Shown: one piece after another, positions 7,651-11,494 of the stretch | How positions within the stretch are numbered: the stretch's first letter is position 1 | How the letters are laid out: the number at the start of each line of letters is the position of its first letter | NCBI GenBank assembly: GCA_030673995.1 | Contig: DAOUYU010000041.1 | Coordinates: 1 to 11,494 of the forward strand | Direction: 5' to 3' | Length of the DNA stretch: 11,494 nt | From: Candidatus Aminicenantota bacterium | GTDB taxonomy: Bacteria > Acidobacteriota > Aminicenantia > Aminicenantales > Aminicenantaceae | Notes under the pieces: model-generated | Told to the model about the DNA's origin: nothing | Seen by the model: only the letters and a program-made list of their open reading frames with translations | Database searches by the model: none | Translations under genes and position numbers: made by a program

Positions 7651-8459
7651 TTCAGATTCTCCATAAATTTTTGCAGGGCGCGGATTCGTTTTATCATTAC
7701 TGAAAACTGTTCTGTGGTTAATGTCTGGTTTTTATCGCTCAAGGCTTCCTCTGGATTGACATGAACTTCGACAATAATCCCGTCAGCACCAGATGCCACT
7801 GCAGCCAGGCTCATCTGTGGGATAAGGCTTACCTTTCCTGTCGCATGTGCGGGATCAACGATGATTGGGAGATGTGACAGCTCCTTTACTGCGGGTACTG
7901 AACTTAAATCCAGTGTGTTCCGAGTATAAGACTCAAAAGTCCGGATTCCCCGTTCGCATAGAATTACATTCGGATTTCCTTCGTTGAGAATATATTCCGC
8001 ACAATTCAACCATTCGGCAATGGTAGAATACATACCTCTTTTTAGTAAAACCGGCTTATTCGTTTTTCCTACTTCCTTGAGAAGAGAAAAATTTTGCATG
8101 TTCCGAGCGCCTATCTGCAAAACATCCACGTATTCGCACATCCAGGAAACATCACGTGTATCGAGAACCTCGGATACAACTGGAAGGCATGTTAGTTCCT
8201 TTGCTTTTTCGAGTATTTTCAGGCCTTTTAGACCTAATCCCTGAAAAGAATAGGGAGAGGTCCTGGGTTTGAAGGCTCCTCCACGGAGTAAGTTAGCACC
8301 AGCGGCTTTTACTGACTCAGCAGTCTTGAGTGTCTGTTCCTCGTTTTCAACACTACACGGGCCTGCAATCACAACAAAATCATATCCGAATTTGACATCT
8401 CCAACCTTTATGATGGTTCTTTTTTTATTTTTTAACGATGCTAATTTGATATTATTCAT
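7647..8459 (-). CDS. aroF: 3-deoxy-7-phosphoheptulonate (DAHP) synthase, type I-beta, without regulatory domain
   Basis: The enzyme condenses PEP and erythrose 4-phosphate, committing carbon to the pathway. The 270 residues form a bare TIM barrel: AGPCSVE with metal-ligand Cys35, RGGAFKPRTSPYSFQGLG (59-76), GARNMQN (117-123), LLKRGM (138-143), DPAHATG with His205, Glu231 and Asp242. These four ligands align with Cys102, His272, Glu298 and Asp309 of the Thermotoga enzyme at a constant offset of 67, which means the N-terminal ferredoxin-like feedback domain is absent, as in the short archaeal form. A stop codon (TAA) lies two codons upstream in frame, so the start cannot be extended. The Shine-Dalgarno AAGGTG is 8 bases before the ATG. 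This is the first enzyme gene of the operon, downstream of the aromatic leader peptide. Confidence 0.96.
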   Translation of the reverse strand: MNNIKLASLKNKKRTIIKVGDVKFGYDFVVIAGPCSVENEEQTLKTAESVKAAGANLLRGGAFKPRTSPYSFQGLGLKGLKILEKAKELTCLPVVSEVLDTRDVSWMCEYVDVLQIGARNMQNFSLLKEVGKTNKPVLLKRGMYSTIAEWLNCAEYILNEGNPNVILCERGIRTFESYTRNTLDLSSVPAVKELSHLPIIVDPAHATGKVSLIPQMSLAAVASGADGIIVEVHVNPEEALSDKNQTLTTEQFSVMIKRIRALQKFMENLN

Positions 8460-8467
8460 GTCTTATT

Positions 8468-8473
8468 CACCTT
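8468..8473 (-). promoter_or_regulatory. Shine-Dalgarno of aroF
   Basis: AAGGTG lies 8 bases before the aroF ATG, right after the G-poor leader tract. It is the only G-rich element between the leader hairpin and the gene, so it marks the end of the unstructured stretch. Confidence 0.7.
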
Positions 8474-8536
8474 TTTTGGAGAATTAGAGATAGGTTTAAG
8501 TCTTAAAAAAAGAAAATTGGGGGATTATTGATGTTA
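8474..8536 (-). promoter_or_regulatory. C-over-G leader tract with U-run, between aro leader hairpin and aroF
   Basis: Read on the minus strand, these 63 bases hold 16 C and a single G. They contain CCCCCAA (8517-8523) followed directly by a U-rich run, TTTTCTTTTTTT (8505-8516). The CCCAA can pair with TTGGG of the upstream hairpin (8549-8553), giving a weak 5-bp stem with a 27-base loop ahead of the U-run: a possible but poor intrinsic terminator. Alternatively, the unstructured, C-rich, G-poor character resembles Rho utilisation sites. Which applies cannot be decided from sequence; that this tract is regulatory is inferred from its place behind a leader peptide. Confidence 0.5.
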
Positions 8537-8553
8537 TTGGGCCTTAAGCCCAA
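8537..8553 (-). promoter_or_regulatory. aro leader hairpin with leader stop codon in its loop
   Basis: On the minus strand TTGGGC (8548-8553) pairs with GCCCAA (8537-8542), a perfect 6-bp stem closing the loop UUAAG. The leader peptide's UAA stop lies in the loop, and its Trp codon is in the 5' arm, so a ribosome stalled on the aromatic codons or sitting at the stop must prevent the hairpin. No U-run follows immediately, so it is not itself a classic terminator. The trp leader carries the same arrangement. Confidence 0.7.
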
Positions 8554-8609
8554 AAGTAGAAGTAGGAAGAAAATAGGGATTTTTTAAAAGAAATTTTCAA
8601 CCTCTTCAT
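8544..8609 (-). CDS. Aromatic-rich leader peptide controlling the aro operon (21 residues)
   Basis: This short frame begins with ATG at 8607-8609, just downstream of the predicted promoter, and ends at TAA 8544-8546. It encodes a basic N-terminus (MKRLKISFKK) and then a C-terminal FSSYFYFWA: four Phe, two Tyr and one Trp in 21 residues, with UAC UUC UAC UUU UGG consecutive just before the last sense codon. Such clusters of codons for the pathway's end products are the hallmark of leader peptides such as TrpL and PheL. No Shine-Dalgarno precedes the ATG and the predicted transcript starts only about 3 bases upstream, so translation would be leaderless; an internal non-ATG start is also possible. 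The stop lies in a hairpin loop, and aroF begins 84 bases further on. The function is inferred from composition and position; it appears to sense all three aromatic amino acids. Confidence 0.8.
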   Translation of the reverse strand: MKRLKISFKKSLFSSYFYFWA

Positions 8610-8615
8610 TATGGC

Positions 8616-8648
8616 ACTATACTAAACCAACATTTCATGCTTTGTCAA
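8616..8648 (-). promoter_or_regulatory. Sigma70-like promoter of the aro operon
   Basis: A perfect -35 TTGACA (8643-8648) is followed by candidate -10 hexamers: TAGTAT (8619-8624, 18-base spacer), TTTAGT (8621-8626, 16) or TATAGT (8616-8621, 21). The start site would fall near 8609-8614, that is, at or just before the leader ATG. The consensus -35 and the location right before an aromatic leader peptide make this the likely principal promoter for the whole aro-pheA-tyrA-trpD unit. Confidence 0.7.
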
Positions 8649-8677
8649 GGTTTTTTTAAAAAGTCCACTTTTAATTT

Positions 8678-9207
8678 TTAACTAACAGTCTCCCTGATAA
8701 TCAAAACCCTCTTTGGGATGTCAACAGGAGTGGACATGAAGCATGTGGCAATGACAACAGGGACAGAGACCATGTAGCCGATGTTTTCTCCATCCATTGC
8801 CTCGAAGGCGACCCTGACGATTTTGTCATCCTTGATGACAGGTCCCCCGCTGCTCCCCGGATTGATCGATGCATCGATTTGACAACACAACAACCGGGCA
8901 TTACTGTGGGAATATTCCTGGAGTTCTACTCTGGAAACGACCCCTTCTGTGATGGCCAGTTCCTCACCACCTTCCGGAAAACCATAGGTGGCGACTTCGC
9001 GTCTCTCACTTCGGCCGTGTATTTCTTTGCTGTTCCGGCCCGATTGACCTGGATAAATGTTGCGTCTGCCACCACATGGGCATTGGTCAGGATCCTGTTT
9101 CCATCGATGATACAGCCGGAACCTGTAGTACTCCTCTGGCCTTCCATCTGCCAGGGACGAAAACAGCCTTCGATGTGGCATGAGATCTCAATGGAGAGGT
9201 AAACAGA
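8678..9207 (-). pseudogene. Decayed trypsin-like (Deg/HtrA-type) serine protease gene
   Basis: Protease sequence is split over two frames. One frame (from about 9207 to about 9010) reads CFRPWQMEGQRSTTGSGCII and then LTNAHVVADATFIQV and KKYTAEV, with the catalytic His in TNAH. The other (about 9010 to 8678) reads EVATYGFPEGGEELAITEGV, QIDASINPGSSGGPV with the catalytic Ser, and ENIGYMVSVPVVI. At the junction (near 9005-9015) the expected segment with the catalytic Asp is missing, so a deletion of about 40 residues plus a frameshift is likely. No start or signal peptide is present upstream; homology begins right after the TonB receptor stop. After VPVVI the C-terminal sequence is no longer recognisable. 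Local GC is higher than in the aro genes, suggesting a foreign source. A small intact protein of 167 residues could be translated but would lack the full triad. Confidence 0.85.
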
Positions 9208-9208
9208 G

Positions 9209-10969
9209 TTAAAAATTGAAGTTTAAACCCAAACAGTAACTCCTCGGAGCTTCAGGGAGGCCTGGAGTCTTTTCCACCCTGATATTGAACAAATTCAAAG
9301 CCTCAAAGAATAAAGAGATTTTGTCCAGTTTTTTCTCCACCTTGATATTCAAGTACACGCGATTCTTTTTCGTATGCTTTTCCCTTTCCCATTTGCATAC
9401 CAAGCCTGCAGAAATAAATTTAAGGCTGAGATTGGCTGCCAGAGAGAGGCTGTGTTCTGGGAAATAATAGTGATATTTTAACGATTTGATAGACGCCTTT
9501 TCTTCGAATTCAGCTTTTTGAAGGGTGTAGAGGATTCTAAACAGGGTTTTTTCCCAACTATGGGAAAGGCTTAAATCCAATCCATAATATCTCCCCTTCT
9601 TCAGATTTTCCGAAACCCAGATGTTCTGCCAGGCTTCTCTTCGCCAGTCAATCAGGTTTTTAGTCTCATTGAAAAAGATCCGTGCTCCGCTTTCCGTTTT
9701 GTCTGTTTGATAATCGAGAGATATATTGTATCCTCTGGTGATTTCGGATTCTAGGTTTTCAGAGGAAACATGCATGGGGTCGCGGTAGTAAAGCTCGGTA
9801 TAGGTTGGCATCCTGAATGTCCGGGAGATGGAACTCGAAATACTTAACTGCCTTTTGATGTGAAATCCGAAAAGCGCACGGCCGCTCAAATGACTGTAAG
9901 TTCCAGATGTCCACCTTGCCGCAGAATCCATAAAGACTCTCCCGTTTTCCCAGGTCATCCTGCCGAAGAGTGAATATAGTCTCCGGCAATGGTTTCCTAA
10001 CGCAGATGTCTCCCTTCCCTGACGCACTCCTCTGCTGTCTATCGAATCAAAATAGGATGACACTCCAAGGTAATATGTCCCCTTTTTTGATATTTTCTTC
10101 ATTCCCATATCAACTGTATTCTGAATGGCTTTATGGTCATTCGAATAAGAATCCGGGTCGTCTCTGTACAGTATGTATTCATCCACAGAGAATTGCGAAG
10201 AGCATTTTAGGGTGAAATATATATTCGAACCCAGAGAGGCTCTCCAGTTTAGTGCGCCTAGAAAACGTTCCAGTTCTTCGAAGGAAGGAAACGGTGCGTA
10301 AAAGTTGAATGCACCGAATTTTGAAAGTACCCATCCTCCCCAGATGTCGAAAGAACTCCCACGAATGGGAAATTTCACTCCGCTTCTTAAAAAATATTTC
10401 TTTCCATCCAGGCCATGCATATACCCATCTGTTGAAACGATTCCGGAAGAAAAATGGAAATGTTTTGAACTGAAATCCAGATTAGAAAGGGTGGTATTGA
10501 AGCTTGAGCGGCTTATTTTGAAAGATTTTTGATCGGAGGTAATGATATTAATTGCGCCTCCTGCCCCAGAAAAATACCACAGGAAAGTTTCACCTCCTCT
10601 CAAAATCTCGATTCTCTCGATTTGCTCCACATCGAAAGGCAAGCTAAAGTTGTGATGGCCGGTCTGGGCATTATTCATTGGTATGCCATTGACCATAACC
10701 AGGACCTGTTCCTGATTGAAACCCATCATCTGGGGGTCCGCCTGGAAATTTCCTCTCATTACAAAGTTCATGTTGGCGATAAAACTCAATAACTGTGGCA
10801 AATTCAGGCAGGGAAGATTTTTCAGAAATTCACCTTTAACGATAAGAACATTTCTTTTGGTGTCATAAGTGAAGGGGATTCTCTTGCCGAGGACTTCTAT
10901 TTCATATTCTTCCTGACAAAAAAGAAAAGTCGTTGATATCAAGATAGAGATCAATAATAACCTTTTCAT
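9209..10969 (-). CDS. TonB-dependent outer-membrane receptor
   Basis: The 586-residue protein should take up an iron complex, cobalamin or another scarce ligand across the outer membrane using TonB energy. A signal peptide covers about residues 1-18 (MKRLLLISILISTTFLF), followed by YEIEVLGKRI, resembling a TonB box. The plug domain spans about 30-150, with VLVMVNGIPMNN, QTGHHNFSLP, QIERIEILRGG and GGAINIIT. The rest is aromatic-rich amphipathic beta-barrel sequence ending in a C-terminal Phe (LNFNF), the usual outer-membrane insertion signal. Length is near BtuB (about 614) and the plug is BtuB-like, but the ligand cannot be assigned. The Cys at 19 is preceded by LF, so it is not a good lipobox. 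A Shine-Dalgarno AGGAG is 12 bases upstream, rather far. It is divergent from trpB2, and the protease remnant follows its stop directly. Confidence 0.92.
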   Translation of the reverse strand: MKRLLLISILISTTFLFCQEEYEIEVLGKRIPFTYDTKRNVLIVKGEFLKNLPCLNLPQLLSFIANMNFVMRGNFQADPQMMGFNQEQVLVMVNGIPMNNAQTGHHNFSLPFDVEQIERIEILRGGETFLWYFSGAGGAINIITSDQKSFKISRSSFNTTLSNLDFSSKHFHFSSGIVSTDGYMHGLDGKKYFLRSGVKFPIRGSSFDIWGGWVLSKFGAFNFYAPFPSFEELERFLGALNWRASLGSNIYFTLKCSSQFSVDEYILYRDDPDSYSNDHKAIQNTVDMGMKKISKKGTYYLGVSSYFDSIDSRGVRQGRETSALGNHCRRLYSLFGRMTWENGRVFMDSAARWTSGTYSHLSGRALFGFHIKRQLSISSSISRTFRMPTYTELYYRDPMHVSSENLESEITRGYNISLDYQTDKTESGARIFFNETKNLIDWRREAWQNIWVSENLKKGRYYGLDLSLSHSWEKTLFRILYTLQKAEFEEKASIKSLKYHYYFPEHSLSLAANLSLKFISAGLVCKWEREKHTKKNRVYLNIKVEKKLDKISLFFEALNLFNIRVEKTPGLPEAPRSYCLGLNFNF

Positions 10970-10998
10970 GTTGGCCTGTTGCTCCTGCGAAAAAAATC

Positions 10999-11016
10999 AT
11001 TTTAGCAATTTTAGCA
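10999..11016. repeat. Tandem 9-base direct repeat
   Basis: ATTTTAGCA occurs twice back to back (10999-11007 and 11008-11016). On the minus strand each copy holds a TAAAAT hexamer, so the repeat overlaps the candidate -10 of the receptor gene and could affect its promoter or be chance in AT-rich DNA. Confidence 0.5.
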
Positions 11017-11037
11017 TAAGCTGGCTGAATAAGTTAA
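11008..11037 (-). promoter_or_regulatory. Candidate promoter of the TonB receptor gene
   Basis: On the minus strand TTAACT (11032-11037) lies 18 bases before TAAAAT (11008-11013), matching the sigma70 consensus at 4 of 6 and 5 of 6 positions. The implied 5' UTR is about 30 bases. It sits back to back with the trp promoter, about 20 bases away, so the two units may interfere or share a regulator; no clear operator palindrome was found. Support is moderate at best. Confidence 0.35.
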
Positions 11038-11057
11038 CTCCTTTTCAAGATTTTTCC

Positions 11058-11085
11058 TTGACTTATTTATAAAAAATGTTACACT
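11058..11085 (+). promoter_or_regulatory. Sigma70-like promoter of the trpB2 unit
   Basis: TTGACT (11058-11063) and TACACT (11080-11085) with a 16-base spacer form a good promoter. The start site should be near 11092, three bases before the leader ATG. A second option uses TATAAA (11068-11073) as -10 with a poor -35 and would start near 11080. The -35 to leader ATG distance (37 bases) nearly equals that of the aro promoter (39). Confidence 0.6.
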
Positions 11086-11094
11086 TTATTCAAA

Positions 11095-11196
11095 ATGAGA
11101 GTTAAATGTTTTGCGTCCACACAAAATAGAGATCATATAATCTATAATTTTCTCAAATCAACTCTCACTTTTTATCTCGGCTGGTGGTTCCGCTAA
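11095..11196 (+). CDS. trpL: Tryptophan leader peptide upstream of trpB2 (33 residues)
   Basis: ATG at 11095-11097 opens a 33-codon frame ending TAA at 11194-11196. The C-terminal residues are FYLGWWFR: tandem UGG codons (11182-11187) with Tyr and Phe close by, positioned three and four codons before the stop, as in classical trp leader peptides. Trp is otherwise rare in proteins, and tandem Trp directly upstream of a tryptophan synthase gene is strong functional evidence. No Shine-Dalgarno precedes the ATG; with the predicted start site near 11092 the peptide would be translated from a nearly leaderless transcript. The stop lies in the loop of a 9-bp hairpin. trpB2 starts 85 bases after the stop. 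A role in sensing charged tRNA-Trp is inferred; the symbol reflects role, not sequence homology to E. coli TrpL. Confidence 0.8.
   Translation: MRVKCFASTQNRDHIIYNFLKSTLTFYLGWWFR
11096..11167 (+). repeat. Long-range inverted repeat covering the trp leader start codon
   Basis: TGAGAGTT (11096-11103) is perfectly complementary to AACTCTCA (11160-11167). After one mismatch, three more A-T pairs extend the stem outward (11092-11094 with 11169-11171). The 5' arm includes two bases of the leader ATG and the 3' arm lies about five codons before the Trp codons, so folding would bury the leader start and a ribosome stalled at the Trp codons would melt the 3' arm. Confidence 0.55.
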
Positions 11197-11206
11197 GGCG
11201 GAACCA
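11185..11206 (+). promoter_or_regulatory. trp leader hairpin with leader stop codon in its loop
   Basis: TGGTTCCGC (11185-11193) pairs perfectly with GCGGAACCA (11198-11206), a 9-bp GC-rich stem with the tetraloop UAAG. The leader's UAA stop is in this loop, and the second Trp codon is at the base of the 5' arm. No U-run follows, so it is not a standard intrinsic terminator; it may act as a pause hairpin or as a switch controlled by the leader ribosome. Confidence 0.75.
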
Positions 11207-11265
11207 ATCTATCTATACCCATATAATCTTTACTAATCCTTACAAGTATTATCTATCAAAAATTA
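11207..11265 (+). promoter_or_regulatory. C-over-G leader tract upstream of trpB2
   Basis: These 59 bases hold 12 C and a single G, with no stable hairpin and no U-run. Together with the equivalent tract before aroF this suggests an exposed, unstructured RNA such as a Rho loading region. A Shine-Dalgarno AAGGAG follows at 11269-11274. The reading as a Rho site is an inference from composition. Confidence 0.45.
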
Positions 11266-11281
11266 GAAAAGGAGAACAATA

Positions 11282-11494
11282 ATGAGAACGAAGTTTATTC
11301 TTGATGAGAAAAAGATGCCATCTTCCTGGTATAATATACAAGCTGATTTGCCGGAGCCATTACCTCCTGTTTTGCATCCAGGCACTGGCAAACCTGTTAC
11401 TCCAGACGATTTAGCACCTCTATTTTCCATGGAATTAATAAAGCAAGAAGTAAGCACAGAGCGATGGATAGAAATCCCTGAAGAAGTCCAGGAT
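11282..11494 (+). CDS. trpB: Tryptophan synthase beta chain, TrpB2 class (N-terminal 71 residues, cut by window edge)
   Basis: The enzyme condenses indole and serine to tryptophan with pyridoxal phosphate. The visible N-terminus reads LDEKKMPSSWYNIQADLPEP, then PPVLHPGTGKPVTPDDLAPLF, then MELIKQEVSTERWIEIPEEV. The WYNI-x-ADLP-x-PLPP and P-x-DL-x-x-LF blocks and the ELI-x-QE-x-S-x-ER-x-IEIPEEV segment are typical of the TrpB2 subfamily, which has a longer, different N-terminus from the classic TrpB1. The PLP lysine and most of the enzyme lie beyond the window. The ATG has an AAGGAG Shine-Dalgarno with 7 bases spacing. The gene is preceded by its own promoter and Trp-rich leader. TrpB2 proteins may work without a dedicated TrpA or salvage indole; what follows here is unknown. 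Confidence 0.88.
   Translation, partial: MRTKFILDEKKMPSSWYNIQADLPEPLPPVLHPGTGKPVTPDDLAPLFSMELIKQEVSTERWIEIPEEVQD

Noticed and set aside
8607..8648. T-box riboswitch or other tRNA-binding leader upstream of aroF or trpB2
   Set aside because: The leaders are short, lack a T-box sequence and conserved T-box stems, and contain translatable aromatic-rich frames instead.
8659..8672. AAAAG/CTTTT inverted repeat, considered as terminator of the receptor/protease transcript
   Set aside because: Only a 5-bp AT-rich stem with no U-run after it on the minus strand; not credible as a terminator.
8701..8901. 66-residue minus-strand frame inside the protease remnant
   Set aside because: It is the third frame of the region; its residues match no protease block, whereas the overlapping frame carries the GSSGGP motif.
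8879..9202. 107-residue plus-strand frame opposite the protease remnant
   Set aside because: Antisense shadow of the two protease frames; no start signal or known motif.
10910..10969. Lipoprotein signal in the TonB receptor (Cys at residue 19)
   Set aside because: The residue before Cys is Phe, which does not fit a lipobox; an ordinary signal peptide fits better and receptors of this family are barrels.
11185..11206. Reading the trp hairpin as a standard intrinsic terminator
   Set aside because: The stem is strong but is followed by a mixed A/U/C tract without a U-run, and it contains the leader stop codon in its loop.
11263..11457. 64-residue minus-strand frame opposite trpB2
   Set aside because: The plus strand here encodes clear TrpB2 sequence with a good Shine-Dalgarno.
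1..11494. CRISPR arrays, tRNA/rRNA genes, transposases, attachment sites
   Set aside because: No spaced repeats, RNA gene signatures or transposase sequence were recognised on either strand.

Overview
The window is a compact aromatic amino acid locus from a diderm (Gram-negative type) bacterium. The outer-membrane, TonB-dependent receptor gene supports a diderm. The phylum cannot be fixed from the sequence: the DNA is moderately AT-rich, the DAHP synthase is the short type I-beta form, shikimate dehydrogenase is fused to shikimate kinase, and the tryptophan synthase beta chain is of the TrpB2 class, a mix seen in several poorly cultivated anaerobic lineages.

Layout. Positions 1-8459 (minus strand) hold one tightly packed operon, read right to left: DAHP synthase (aroF), aroB, aroD, an aroE-aroK fusion, aroA, aroC, pheA (chorismate mutase/prephenate dehydratase), tyrA, and the start of trpD, which runs off the left edge. 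The gene order follows the order of the reactions exactly, from erythrose-4-phosphate plus PEP to chorismate and then to the Phe, Tyr and Trp branches. Most junctions overlap by 4-29 bases or are a few bases apart. Positions 8460-8650 hold the operon's promoter and a long leader. Positions 8678-9207 are the decayed remains of a trypsin/Deg-like serine protease gene, clearly GC-richer than its surroundings. Positions 9209-10969 encode a TonB-dependent receptor (minus strand). Positions 10970-11281 are a divergent control region, and from 11282 the plus strand carries the first 71 codons of trpB2.

Main discovery. Both biosynthetic units begin with a previously unannotated leader peptide that looks like an amino-acid sensor. 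The aro leader (8544-8609, minus) has 21 codons and ends FSSYFYFWA, so Phe, Tyr and Trp codons are clustered just before the stop. The trp leader (11095-11196, plus) has 33 codons and ends FYLGWWFR, with tandem Trp codons. They share an unusual layout: a sigma70-like promoter whose predicted start site lies only a few bases before the leader ATG, an aromatic codon cluster, a UAA stop placed in the loop of a hairpin (loops UUAAG and UAAG), then about 60 bases almost free of G but rich in C, then the Shine-Dalgarno and the first structural gene. The trp leader has no U-run after its hairpin, so it is not a textbook attenuator; a Rho-dependent or other ribosome-coupled mechanism is a reasonable hypothesis. 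The aro leader does have a U-rich tract.

The enzymes fit this picture. The DAHP synthase lacks the N-terminal regulatory domain, tyrA has no ACT domain, and the phenylalanine-binding motif in PheA is altered, so flux may be controlled largely at the level of gene expression by the two leaders.
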